This document shows, in pieces, positions 10,811-22,572 of a DNA stretch of 64,000 bases; position 1 is the stretch's first letter, and each line of letters opens with the position of its first letter. The position numbers were made by a program, and so were the translations under genes. The stretch comes from Gautieria morchelliformis (Eukaryota > Basidiomycota > Agaricomycetes > Gomphales > Gomphaceae), in NCBI GenBank assembly GCA_015179125.1, contig WHVA01000088.1:186001-250000 (forward strand), in the 5' to 3' direction. The notes under the pieces are model-generated. The model had not been told where the DNA came from. It searched no databases and saw nothing but the letters and a program-made list of their open reading frames with translations.

Positions 10811-11071
10811 TTGGTAATGAATGCACTTACTACTTCTCTTGAAGAATGCGGAAAGCCATTAGTTCCTGATGATATTATCAGGGTACTGAAGGCTCAATAC
10901 GATAGGCGAAAGACTTTGTCTATTTCTCAGGAGGAACAAGTATTTGTGGGCACATCTACCAAGGCCAAGAAGGCGCAGATAACTTGCACAAACTGTACAA
11001 AGCCCAGACACTCTATTGAGAACTGTTGGGCTAAAGGAGGTGGAAAAGAACAGTGTAAGGGTAAGATGTGA
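10811..11071 (+). mobile_element. Ty1/Copia-like gag fragment with CCHC knuckle
   Basis: A short plus-strand frame resembling the C-terminal part of a Copia gag. It has a helical segment with VLKAQYDRRKTLSISQEE followed by a CCHC-type zinc knuckle (CTNCTKPRHSIENCWAKGG) with Copia-like spacing. No protease, integrase or RT follows, so this is an isolated, truncated remnant. Confidence 0.6.
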
Positions 11072-12080
11072 TGGGAGCCGCTGGCCATTTCCCACGCATA
11101 AACTATACAGTGGGTCCCTAAGGGGCACACTGGGAGTAGGTAACAACTCGTGCACATACATGAGTACATAGGTTATTTACACCCAGACATTATAATTTGA
11201 ACTCATGAGCTTTATACTTCTAGTGCGGTGCTCAGTTTCTGAGTCTGACATGTTTAAGGACTTCTTCTTCAATTAGAGTGCAGGGCTAATAACCTATTGC
11301 ACACAGTAAATGTATTATACTGAACTGAGTTTGGAGGAAGAAGTAAGTGAGACCTGGTTCCATGTACCTGAGTTCAGAGGAAGTGTTGATATTTCTGGAT
11401 TTGCGAGTGGCATCGAGTGACTGCAATACCAAACGCAACATGTAGCTTACAAGTATGCAGTAGTTTACTTGTATTTATTCATCTGTTTGTAACTCACCAC
11501 TAGTGTTCTGCAAAGCCTGGCTCAGCCCAAAAGCCGGGGCTTTGGCTCAGCTCACGCCGGCTCAGGCTCGGCTCGGCCTGGGCTGGGGCTCCTGGGTGGG
11601 CAATATTGTTGGAGGGGATGCCACGCTGAACTAAAATTTATATGTAATTTTAACCAGTTGTTTTATATGCTCAGTCCTCTTCACTCTCCCCCTCCATAAA
11701 CTCACAGTCACTGGACAAGTCAATGACGTTGCCCAGTGTCTGGACCGCGGGTTTTCCGACGTGAGAAAGCTTTCCACACATCCTCCAATGTTGTGACATT
11801 AGCTTTGCCCTCAGGGTGTGCTTGGTTGGATCTGGAATTCAGGTTAGGACCAAATCCGAGCTTGGAAATAGCCTCAGAGGGAGGTTCCCCTGCCATGGAC
11901 GGCCCTGCTCTGGATTGATAATGTGCTTCAGGAATATTAAACAATCAGCCGTAAAACAAATACTTACATATTACCCTAGTCAAATCCAAGTAGCCAGTCT
12001 CATCAAGTATATGGAAAGAAAAATCTCAGTCATATGTGGAAGAGGGAGGAATGGAAGGACAGACCAAGGTATCCAGAAAC
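11072..12080. other. no gene recognised; repeat debris and a GC-rich low-complexity patch
   Basis: No convincing gene. About 11515-11605 is a low-complexity patch built from GGCTC-like units. At 11720-11944 on the minus strand is a short open stretch with an acidic tail just downstream (about 11675-11730), which could be the C-terminus of a lost transposon or host gene. Nothing supports a specific name. Confidence 0.45.
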
Positions 12081-13918
12081 AAGATTAAATGTTGTCACAG
12101 CCTGCAACCTGACATTGTTATAAGGATCATTTTGCATAGCCTGAATGCAAAGTCAGTGTGTCATTGATAATATGCCTACAAAGGTCATCTTTGAACCTGT
12201 GAGCCTATGTGACAATTTGGAAGAGGAAACTCACTGTGATGGATTGCAGCTTCCAAGGTTTTCAATGCCTGACATCAGACATCCCCATGTCTGTCAGCCA
12301 AAGTCCCTTGAATGGCAGATACCATATCAGAGTTGAAAATCTGATTACGGAGGTCATCTATGCACCTGTAAGCATATGTTATAATTCACAAGGGGATCCT
12401 CACTGTGATCCAAAGAAGCCACTAGGGTTTTCAAAGCCTGGAACCAAACTTCCCAATCTTGATCTCTCAGCTTGTTGTGAATAGCAGAAATCATGCCAGG
12501 AGTGAAAATCAACCCATGAAGGTCACCTGTGCATCTGTAAGTATATGATATGATTTATGTAGAGGCCTCACTGTAATCCATAGAAGCTACTAGGGTGTCC
12601 AAAGCCTTGCATTGAACATTCTTATCTTTATCAGCCAGTAATTCTTGGAAAGTAACTATTATATCAGGGTTAAAAATCAGACTATGGAGGTTATCTATGT
12701 ATATGTCAGCATGTGTTATGGTTCACAAGGGGATACTTACTGTGAGCTATAGAAGCTGCTAAAATTTTCAAACCATGGGTCCGAACTTGCTAATTTTTAT
12801 CTCTAAGCTTGCTATGAATGGCAGAAATTATACCAGGGATAGAAATTAGGTCATAAAGATCACCTGTGCATCTGTAAGTATGTGATATAATCCATCCAAA
12901 GATCTCACTGTGATGCAGAGAAGTTCCTAGGGTGGCTAAGGCCTCACATTGAACATCCTCATCTTTATCAGCCAGTAACTCTTGGATAGTATGTATCATA
13001 TCAGGGTTAAAAATCAGAGCATGGAGGTTACCTATGTACCTGTAAGTATGTGTTAGAATTTAAAAGGAGATACTCACAGTGATCCAAAGAAGCTCGTAAG
13101 GCTTTCAAAGTCTGTATCCGAACTTTCTGATGTCCAGCTCTCAGTGTACTGTGAATGGCAGAAATCATGCCAGAAGTGAAAATTAGATCACAAAGATTAC
13201 CTGTGCATCTGTAAGTATGTGATATAATTTATGCAGATGTCTCACTGTGATCCATAGAAGCTACTAGGATATCCAAGACCTTGCATTGAACAACCTCATC
13301 TGTATCAGCTAGTAACCCTTGAATAGTAGATATTGTTTTAGGGCTGAAAACCAGACTATGGAGGTCATCTGTGTTCCTGTAAGCATGTGTTATAATTCAC
13401 AAGGAGATACTCACTGTGAGCCATGGAAGCTATAATGGTTCTTAAAGCCTGGAACTGAATTCTCCAATTTTTATCTTTCAGCATGCTATAAATGGCAGAA
13501 ATTATCCCAGGGGTGAAAATTAGCCCATAAAGATCACCTGCGCATCTGTAAGTATGTGATATAATTCCTGTGGATGTCTCACTATGATCCACAGAAGTTA
13601 CTATGATGTTTAAGGCCTCGCATTGAACATCCTTATCTTTATCAGCCAGTAACTCTTGGATGGTAGCTATTATATCAGGGTGGAAAATCAGACTATGGAG
13701 GTTATCTATGTATATGTTAGCATGTGTTATAATCCACAAGGGATACTCACTATGAGCTATAGAAGCTGCTAAAATTTTCAAACCATGGCTCCGAACCCTT
13801 TCATGAGCATCTCTCAGTATGCGGTGAATGGTAGGAATTATGCCAGGAGTGAGCATTCGGTTATACAGATCATCTGTATATCTGTAAGTATGTGATATAT
13901 TTCATAAGAAGGTCTCAC
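12080..13918 (-). pseudogene. tandem array of HEAT/ARM-like exons, ten 123-nt exons with 45-46 bp introns
   Basis: Minus-strand array with a period of 168-169 bp. Splice donors (reverse complement of CTCAC or CTTAC) fall at 12230, 12399, 12567, 12736, 12904, 13073, 13241, 13410, 13578, 13746 and 13914. Each unit is one 123-nt phase-1 symmetrical exon encoding a 41-residue helical repeat plus a 45-46 bp intron ending CACAG or CATAG. Two unit types alternate: one with LHSLIFNPDIIATIQELLAD and one with LYGLIFTPGIISAIHSKLRD. Both have the two-helix hydrophobic pattern of HEAT/armadillo repeats. Eight of ten full exons are open. One has an in-frame TAG (12792-12790) and one a TGA (12277-12275), and an eleventh is partial. 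The upstream end is cut by the foldback repeat at 13917, so start and 5' exons are absent. It is therefore called a pseudogene; the original function is unknown. Confidence 0.7.
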
Positions 13919-14135
13919 TTTATAAAATGCATATGGTGTGATAAGCTTGCGATAAGCTTCCTCATCATTCATAGGCCAACTTTCTATAAGCTTTCCTTAT
14001 AGCAAGTTGGCCTATGCATGATGCAGAAGCTTATCACAAGCTTACACACCATATGCATTTTATCATTCCCTTTTTGTGCACAAACTTGAAGATGCAGCTA
14101 ATGAACAGTATAATGCTGGCATAGTAAGTTCTATT
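13917..14135. repeat. foldback repeat (inverted pair) related to the AT-rich repeat
   Basis: Two arms of about 65 bp face each other. The left arm (about 13921-13985) reads AATGCATATGGTGTGATAAG onward and the right arm (about 14002-14068) carries its reverse complement, with a spacer of about 15 bp. The right arm continues to 14130 as an inverted match to the first 100 bp of repeat copy B (9391-9500). The left arm directly abuts the last splice donor of the HEAT array, so this repeat probably truncated it. Confidence 0.75.
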
Positions 14136-14546
14136 CATATAGTAATTATAAATACTCACTCATTCTCTTCTGTATAGCAAAATGGACCAGCACAACAACT
14201 ACTTGACTATGTATATTATATATTACATATATACAATTTTCCATCTGTTGGGGTAATTGCTGTGATCAGTTGCAATGGGTTTTTCTGGCACTGGACATTT
14301 TCAAGGCCGCCACTTGAAATTGGTCGGGAACAGTCTGAATTGAAGTAAACAGCATGATCAACTTATGAAGTACAAGAAAACTTGGTGTCACTTTTGCAGT
14401 CTAAGTCATTTCAAGTAGCTGCATACTGGTTTTTCTAACCAGTATACTGAATCAGCAGATTTGAGAGACCTGCCGAAATATGCAGGGGTCATAGATTTTC
14501 GGTCCGCCATCCGATGCCAGCACAGTGGATTTTGACTGGGGCTCAC
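14136..14546. other. no gene recognised
   Basis: About 400 bp of AT-rich sequence between the foldback repeat and the TA-flanked element, with no motif or extended frame that I can support. Confidence 0.5.
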
Positions 14547-14548
14547 TA

Positions 14549-15722
14549 CAGTTGCGGACAACCAAACACAACAAACTTTGTTTTTGAGATTGTGACTTTT
14601 TTCTGCCAAACTGAGTTCAGAAATGGATTCAGCACCTTGGAATATGTTGAAAACTGATTTTTCTGGAATTTTCCCACGACTTTTCAAGGTGGCCAAATTT
14701 TTCAGCCAAATTTTTGACAGCTTTGCAGAGTTTTCTGCCACTTCAGGTTGGTGTGATGTATTGGGAATTGGTATGGCTGACTGTCATAGTTGCATGATGT
14801 GCACCCATGAAATTTCATGCTTTTTGATTGCTTTGTGGTCAAATTTGGGATGCGTGGGGATGACAAGATGAGCCATTCACCAGCTGTAGAATTACGAAAA
14901 GCAGACGGTTCTTTAGGGTGTGTGTAAAAGAAGGTTTATGAGTGTGCCTTGGTTCCACAGGTTTTGTTGTAGTATGTGTCTCCAAGCTAATAGATAAGGT
15001 GACCCTTGGTTTCGCCATGACACTCTGTGATTCGGGAGTGTCCTCGCTGCTTCTGGCTTTCTTCAACGGGGGTTGACAACGTTGAACGTTGAAATTTTTG
15101 AAATGTTGACCTGCTGAAAGACTCAATTAAGTCAATGCAGGACTCGGAAGATGTGTCAGCCGTCCCTTCAGCCGCTGTCATGGCTGCTCCTTTGTGTGAT
15201 TCTGCCTTCAACTTTTGCTGGCCCTTGCCTTTCCACTTCTTGTTTGCCTTCCTGCTGACACCGGTTCATCCTTCCCCCTATCAATTATTTTCTGCTTCCT
15301 TTTCTTTTTAGGCGGAGGGACAGCGTCCTGGACACTCCCAGATCCTGTTGTCACTTATTTCTACAGCGACAATACTGATAGCATAGATGGTGGGAACAAA
15401 GTCTTTCCATTTTAGGGCATATTTAATCAATTTATTTCAAGGGATGGTTGTCACGGATGGTTTTTTTTCTTTATGGAATCAGACACGGCTCGCCAAAAGG
15501 AGTCAATTGCGCTATTTTCATGATTTTAGGGATTTTTTTCAGGGGTGGCCAAATTTTTGGAGTTCTCAACACTAAAATCGCCGAAATACAGAAATCGGCT
15601 CGTAGAATCCTCTCCAGAAAAATCAATTGTGCATGTTTTCACGGTTTGTGGCTTTTTAGTACGTTTGTGGCAATGTCCAAAATTCAGTCACTAAAGTTGT
15701 CGGTTTTGATTGTCCGCAACTG
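14549..15722. mobile_element. Tc1/mariner-superfamily-like element with TA target duplication, non-autonomous
   Basis: A 1174-bp element whose two ends are inverted repeats of about 32 bp. Both start CAGTTGCGGACAA, then CAAA, and later share ACAA and CTTT. The dinucleotide TA flanks both ends (14547-14548 and 15723-15724). A CAG-starting inverted repeat with a TA duplication is characteristic of the IS630-Tc1-mariner (including pogo/Fot1) superfamily. Inside there is no DDE or DDD transposase that I recognise. The minus strand from about 15410 to 14840 is partly open, encoding lysine- and serine-rich sequence without a known domain, so the element looks non-autonomous or carries unrelated cargo. 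Confidence 0.65.
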
Positions 15723-18105
15723 TACCACCTTAGACCGATACATCAAGCAAGAGTTATGATCCTCTCCATCTGGTTATAACCTATACAGCGCTGTTCTCTT
15801 TGAGCATCCTAAGAGATGATAGATAGCTCTGGTCTTATCTCACTGTTTATAAAATCGACCCAGCGCATGCACAGATGGGTTAGTGGGGGTTGTTTCATTC
15901 AATGCATAACCCACTCATTGCGCAATCAAATTTTCGCCTCCTCCAATAGACACTGTATCACCACAGCGTGATCTACGCCTGACATTCTGCAAGGCGTTCT
16001 ACTTGTTCGATGCTCGATGACTGGTCAGCCATCGACGTTGGTAAGGCTGTCGAGTTTATAAAGCGTTGCAGAGTTTGCTCTTCGCTTATTAATTACGAAG
16101 GAGGTTGCGGCGAATCACCTGCCTGGGGGCGAGAGGTACACTGAGGTGAGGAGTCGGGGACGATCTGCTTCACACATAATTGATCGTGACGGGCATTAAG
16201 AGGATACAACCTATTGCGCTTTAGCCTCTCTCCGACTACTTTCTGTCTCCTCGAAAACAGTACCGTATCCTTCACAACCTTGTTTGACTCCTTTCGAAGT
16301 GAGAATACTCTGCGCTGGCTTTTACAGAAACAGAAAGCGATTTTCATGGCCATACAGAGACCCTGACGCATGATATGGCTTCTGGTGTGGCGCGTCGATC
16401 AAAGCACTTATCGATTATTCACTGTGTAACTCGGAGGAACTTCTGGCGTTTTGCATTGGCTCAATAATTCCCCAGCAGCCCTTGGGCGGCGGCCACTTAG
16501 TGACAATGATGCTAATCCCCCGTTTCTCCCTCCGTGACAATACAAGTATGAAGGCATTGCCAAGGAACTCGGCGAGACTGCGGGTGGGCCTCTTAAACCT
16601 TCTATGCTGTCTGCGTCCGCGCGACGAGTGAGGCTGGGTGCGTGGAGATTCACTAAGACCGCTCACAGATCCTTATCACACATACTTGCCTCTTGCATCC
16701 CTCGCTCTATATCAGCCCACCGGGACCCTGGCTTGAGAAGTCCATAGCGACATCTTCCTGGAGTCTCCCTCCATTGGATCCACTTTTGAACCTGAGTGAG
16801 GAGTGCGGACTGGGCAAGGAGACATATCCCGTCTCAAGACAGAGTCGCAGAATAGCGCGAGGAAACACATGCACCAAGGAACGGACTGATTCTGTGATAT
16901 TATGCCAAGGTTTGTCGACGACTCATGCCTACAACTTTTTGCGTGATCCTAACGATTTGCCATATACCGACCAATTGAAGAGCAAACGTATACCACTTAC
17001 GATTGATTAGTTGCGATACCACGCTGTTCAGACATCCACGGTAGGCATCATCCAAGGAAACATCTTTTCGATACTCTTTTCCATAAAGACAGAGAAAAAC
17101 GGTATCTGGCAAGCATGTAGTGTCACGACAGCACAGGACAGTCCGACTAGGGTGGCCATTTAATTGAAGTGTAGGGTCTTGTTAGTACCGCAGAATAGAG
17201 ATCCTGGAATGCGTATGTCATATGGAGGATCAAATGCATGAAGCCAAAGCAATGGGTACACAGCTCATAGCCAAGCCTCGTCGGTCTTTAGTATACTCCC
17301 CCTGTGTCATAAACGAGGAATGATTTCACCAAGCCACGTTTGGGGCAATATGCTATGAAACATTGAGTATCCTGTGATTCTTTTCATAAGCAAGTACAGA
17401 GCGTGGATAGGGAATACGCCACGCATGCCAATTTTGAAGCTGGAGCGAAGGGGACAGCCACTGGGCGTCGTCAGCAAACATGAGATATAGCTACCTCTGA
17501 GCATTTGTATATCTTAAACAAGCTGTCGCATCCACGGTCTGGATGATAGTCCAGACCCAAGCACCGAGCACCGAACACCGTGGCTCGGCCAGACACCAGC
17601 GGTCGATGCTTTCAAGTCCACTCTGCGGCTTTCGGCGCAATGAATCCATGCCAACTTGCCAACCGAATTCCAGGGCCACCGATACAGCATGCCGCTGCGT
17701 GTAACTGGCTTCGGGTGCATGAGCAATGGACGGTATATGAGATGTTGACTGGCCGGCGTACTACGGTACTACCAACAAGGAAGCCAAACAGCGGAATGCA
17801 CATATCCCGCCCTGTGCACCGTAGCGGGATTAGGATGCGGCTCACACCCGCGTGCTGCGGGCTGCGTCAGAGTGGCCCGTGGCTGCGTGCTGCTCGTGCG
17901 CGAGTCGGGGCCGCCCGACAGTTCGACACAAGCCGCAGGCCCAGGCTGCGCTCCGGCGCACGACATGACACGGGGGGGATGAGGCGCAGGACAAGACGGC
18001 GCGGCGCGGCGCGAGGCGAGGTGGCACGTGGCACATGGCCCGTTCCACAACCTACGCCCCTGAGGCGTGCTGCGGTCCGCGTGGGCCCTTGGACGCCTTG
18101 GACGA

Positions 18106-18196
18106 TGTTTCCTTCTTTCGCTCTAGCACCAGGACGTCCTCTTCTTTCCCTCCGCCAGGACGTCCTGTACTGGTGCTAGAGGGAAAGAAGGAAACA
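18106..18196. repeat. long hairpin, 26-bp arms with one mismatch
   Basis: The left arm 18106-18131 and right arm 18171-18196 are reverse complements at 25 of 26 positions; the arms include TTTCCTTCTTTC and CTCTAGCACCA. The 39-nt spacer contains AGGACGTCCT, itself a perfect palindrome, which also occurs overlapping the left arm end (18131-18140 and 18157-18166). The structure is isolated in the gene-poor region. It could be a small foldback transposon or a folded non-coding RNA precursor. Confidence 0.8.
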
Positions 18197-19274
18197 TACG
18201 CCATAGGATCTCAGAGGTATGCACAGAACTTCTTCCCCAAATGAATACGGCGTAGCGGGATCAGGAGCACGTATCGCACCGGCACCGGCACCGGCACCAG
18301 CTATAGCACGACTAACCCAAACCAGACGCAAGCACCAGCAACAACATGTCGGCAGCAGCATCGAGCCGTCAGCACGGTGGAGGCGTGAGCATTAGCCGCC
18401 GCGCCCGTGCCAATGCCACGGCACTGGCACCTGGCATATATGAGAACTCAACGGCGGGAGGCCGCACGCCTGTACCGTGTAACATGCGGCGACGCCACAC
18501 GCTCGACGAACACACCCGCTCAACCCGACAGCCGTGAGGCATTCCACAACGCGCCGGGGCTGGCGCATGACGCTCCTCCTCGCAGTGATCGGGAAAACGT
18601 TGATCATGGCTCCGCTGCCGGTGGTTGGAAAATTGAATACGCGCTGGTGCGAGCGAGTGCTACAGTAATTCAGTAACATGGCTGCGGCCAGTAAGTATGT
18701 ACTGCGGATGCGTGGCGCGCGACGCACCACGCACGCAAACGCGTACATATCGTGTTTATATCGTAGCGCATGCAGTCCCACAGCGCCGCCTCATGTCATG
18801 CAAGCAGCAACACTGTGTGCAGGCTTCGAGGTGCCACCGCCGGCACGCTTTATTTCACAACGGCTCACTCACTTACGATCCTGCCAGCATCTGTCGCGCA
18901 TCCCGCCTGGACACCCCGCCTGCGGTGGGCGGCAGCGCACCTGTTTCCGCAGGCCCGGGGGTGTGGTTGTTGTTGCGTGCACTATTTATTCTCCGTGCGT
19001 GTGATCAAGAAGCGGGTTCAGATTTAAGAAGCCGTGTGACCTGTCGACTCCGCGCCGCGGCCAATACAAGCTCCGAGGGCCGATGGATGTTCTCGTGTTA
19101 GACAAGGACCCAACAAACCTTGGTCGCTTACCTTTGGAGTCACGTCTAAGTTCTTTTCGCTGTCAGCGCCTAAGCTCTTCCGACGCACGCGGCACGAGTC
19201 TCCGACTCTCTCCGGATCCGAAAGAGAGGGACGAAGTTCGAACACACTTTCCACGCTTGTACTAATTTCAATTT

Positions 19275-19645
19275 GTGAGTCATGCCGATCCCCGATTCTC
19301 TCCGAAGAAGAGGCGCGTGCTCACAAGTATATACGCCGACTGAAATGTGAAAAAAAAAAAAAAAAAAAAAAGAAGTGGATCTATCAAAGCGCGCTCGCTC
19401 CGGGAGCCGCCTACGGGCATCAAGCAAGACCTTGACTCTGTTCCAATCGCTTCTTACTCTCTTCCCCCGTCGATCAAGAGTCAGTCGTCTTTCACGTTTC
19501 AAAATCGTCGTCGCAGTATACATTGTTTGTACTTTCATAGCCGATTGAAATATAAAAAAAAAAAAAAAACCTCACTTCTTACTCTCCTCCCTCGACGATC
19601 TTCGTCTTTCGAATATTCCGTTTCGAAATCGTCGCCGCGGTATGT
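19275..19645. repeat. tandem A-tailed repeat units
   Basis: Two poly-A runs (22 A at 19350-19371 and 16 A at 19554-19569) follow similar words (GCCGACTGAAATGTG and GCCGATTGAAATAT). The sequence before the second run (about 19448-19550) and after it (about 19572-19645) are diverged direct copies sharing CTTCTTACTCTC and AAATCGTCG. The layout resembles tandem short A-tailed units, as in some SINE-like repeats, but no RNA polymerase III promoter boxes were found. Confidence 0.5.
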
Positions 19646-22322
19646 TGAACTTGAGAAACGACGTGTCACGCGCGATGTTGTCGCCAAGGCCTCAAAATCG
19701 TGTCCACCTCGAACCCCGACACAGCGGATGCGCTGACAGAGGATCGTGTTCGTCAAGTTACCTCGGCGCTGTAGTACTACCTGCCGGTGCCAACCCGGGC
19801 CTGCGTGCGCTCTGCACCTGTATCGGAGTCTGCTTTGCACTTGCACCTGCATCGTTATCGTTGTCGTCGTTCCTGACGAGAGCCCCGTCGATGATGCAGG
19901 ACGAAGGCGACTCGCAAAAGACGGGCAAAGAAGTGCCGCCTGGGTCGCGCCGCTCACGCTATATCAGAGCCCGGAGAGGTGCAGAGCTCTTCACGACGCG
20001 GTGACGGGCCTAGCGTCCGCCGCTTCCTGGTGGAGGTTTGAATCCCAGTTTTGGGAGGCCAATCTCTAAGCGATTAGTATTCGTTTGCGTATGGACGGAA
20101 GCATGGCCATGACGGCGTTCCTCCACAGTGGACCTGGATCCCACCACCAAGCGACAGTGTGCGTCTTCCTTGCGATCAGCACCCAGTAGATATGACGGCG
20201 GCAAGGGTCCGCGCGAGAGGGGGCTTTAGAGGGCGTTTCGACACGTGCCGTGCATGACGCTTCGAGGGGGTACCGAGATGCTTCACGGGGAGTTCGGTAG
20301 TGCGATGGATGCCTGAGGAGCCTGGGGACTGCACCTGGCTAGATGTCACGTATCTTCCGACGCAGGGGCGGGATATGTAGGGCACCGCAGAGGGAAATAA
20401 TCACTTGTTGCTATATTATTAATGCGAACCTTGTGGCGGATTTCGCTGTGCTGTGAACGAGTTACTGCAGGCATTGTGGAACGGAGGGGTGTCACCGTAT
20501 GCAGTGGGCACTCGGCGTCTTATCTTGCTTTTACAAAAATAACGAAGCAGGCCAGACGTCGATATGGTAAATAAATTAGTGCCTGGGCGTAATCGCCGCC
20601 AGGGAGAACCGCAATGAGAATGCGGACTCGATATTTTAAGATGTTGGATGTAAGCGTGCAGCGTGCCGTCCGGCCTCGTACCCATTAGTGTTTCGTGCGC
20701 CACGACTGCGATTTTGTGAGTGTCGCAGAGGAATTGCGTATGACCGTGTGCGTGTCGAATCAACGGGATCGCACAGCACGGGATCGATCGGACGCATTCG
20801 AATAATATATGCTATCGCACCGGGGTGGTACGACATTGGAAGCCAGACCTGTACGAAGATGAGTGCCGGCGCAGTGCCGACCTCTGGGATGTTTGATGGG
20901 GTGTGGGATACATGTGTGTCACTTGAGAAGATGTTGATTACGTTGGTGAGGTCTGGATTCACCCTCCCGTGCTCTGCGCATGATATTGAAGCGTGAATTC
21001 GTGATAGAGCGTGACGGCATTAGCACGTAATGCCACATACATGGCATAGACGACATACTCGCATCACGACGCGTTCAACAACAAGCGTGTAATGAACAAA
21101 AGCTGACGCACGTCGAGTAACTCCTTTAAGTTTAACCTGGGAAAGGGAGTCGGGGACTGGGGCGGCCGCCGCTGGCAGCGTCGACCGACGCCCGGCGCTA
21201 CGTGCTCGTACTTTTGTGTGTCTCGCTTGGCGGCCGAGAGCGCGGCGGGTAAGGTAATACCCAAGAACGGGACGTGCGCATTGGGTGGCGGCGTGTCTCG
21301 GAGGTGATCGGTGGGGCATGTCTATTTCTATTCTTGGAGGTGTGTCTGCCGCCGTCGCCGGGGCGGCGCTGGGGCCGCCCGCACCACCCGGGACCGGAGT
21401 GCGGGCGGAGCGGAGTGTGAGACAGCGTCGTGAGTGGGGGTGAGACACGACGGCGGGTAATGTTGCAGGCGGGGTGCGCGCGTTGGGCGGAGGGCCATAT
21501 ATGGACGCGATCGCGTCCCGCGGCGACACAGACGGCGAAGGGGACTCCGAGGGCGGCACGGGCACGATCGCGATTTGCGAGCATACATGGCAGGGCTCTG
21601 GGAGGAACCCGCCGGGTCTGCAGCGCGTACCTGTCCCAGCGGGCGTGCAGGCCTCCGCGCAGGGCCGCGACGGTCCTGCGCGGAAATCAGTGCCGATCAG
21701 GCATGCGACATGATCATGAACTGAATACTGTGAACACGCGGGATGACGTACTGCTAGCTCCCGCGGGAGCCTGATCGCCGGCGGGACGCAGGCCGGGGGC
21801 GTCGTGAGGCCGGTGCGTGTCTTGGTGTCCGTGTGTCACGGCCTTGTGGGCAGGGAGCGTGCGGGTCGCACCCACGTGCTGCGTGTCGCCGAGCCTCCGC
21901 TCTCGTCGCGGTGTGCGTCGCCTCGCGTCACTCTGTCGGTCTCGGTGTGCCAAGCGTGCGAGGTCCGTGTATCACGGGCAATTACTGGATCTCGATGGAT
22001 GCGGGGCTGCGCTCGATCACGGAGCCTCGACGGCCTCGCTGCCGTCCCCGCAGGCACCACGGTCACCGTGCAGCGCTGCGTGCAGATGACGTGATGTGAC
22101 AACGTGTCAGCGCGGCGTTGGCACACCCTTCCCAAACAGGGCGGGTGGCCGCATCGGGCGTGTGCCTGGCGGTGCCGTGCGTGGCGTGGCACGCGGCGAC
22201 ACGCACGCTCCCGCAGGCACATCCGTCCGCGGCCATCGATCGGCGCTGTGCACGGGGGCCGCGGCTGATCGCGATCCCCCGTGCCTTCCCAGATACCACG
22301 GGCACATAATCCCAGGATACCC

Positions 22323-22330
22323 TATATATT
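22323..22330 (+). promoter_or_regulatory. TATA box of the septin-like/Zn2Cys6 gene
   Basis: TATATATT in an otherwise very GC-rich stretch, about 245 bp before the chosen start codon at 22573 and followed by a pyrimidine-rich stretch (about 22455-22475) often seen at fungal transcription starts. Its presence argues for the 22573 start and against an ATG further upstream at 22096. Confidence 0.5.
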
Positions 22331-22572
22331 CCATTAGCCGCCGCCGCTCCCGCATCCTTTCCCAGCGCCGACATCCGAGGCTCCGAGGCCGGCCCGCTCG
22401 CTCCCTCCAACTCCGCCCGGGAACGCTCATCTCCGCAATAAGAGCTCCCAACGCGGCCTTTCTTTCTCTCTCGTACCACCATCATCGTCTCCAGACGTGC
22501 CCCCTCCGCCCCCGCCGCTCCCCCCACCGCCCGTCCGTCGCCGCCCCTCGTCCACACCGACGTCCCAGCCCC

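Larger units (their letters stand above)
15725..22322. other. long region without a recognisable gene
   Basis: About 6.6 kb in which no open frame shows a known domain, a consistent set of introns or a convincing start. GC rises from moderate near 15.8 kb to high beyond 17.5 kb, which creates many chance open frames on both strands. Supported contents are the hairpin at 18106-18196, the GGCACC-type microsatellite near 18270-18295, and the A-tailed repeats at 19275-19645. The rest may hold promoter sequence or non-coding RNA for the septin-like gene, but nothing in the sequence shows this. Confidence 0.5.

Noticed and set aside
11515-11605. GGCTC-rich patch as a possible promoter or CpG-like element
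   Set aside because: It is simple low-complexity repetition inside transposon debris with no gene beside it.
14406-14741. A 111-codon minus-strand frame near the TA-flanked element
   Set aside because: It crosses the end of the transposon and has no recognisable domain, so it is unlikely to be a gene.
17580-18179. A 199-codon plus-strand open frame in the gene-poor region
   Set aside because: No domain, no introns, biased composition in a GC-rich stretch, and it overlaps the hairpin at 18106-18196.
20025-20055. A GGTTTGAATCCC motif resembling a tRNA T-loop
   Set aside because: The flanking bases do not form a T-stem and no acceptor, D or anticodon arm could be fitted around it.
22096-22572. 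Upstream in-frame ATG that would extend the septin-like protein by 159 residues
   Set aside because: It lies before the TATA box at 22323-22330, the added residues are of low-complexity Arg/Pro type, and the paralogue has no such extension.
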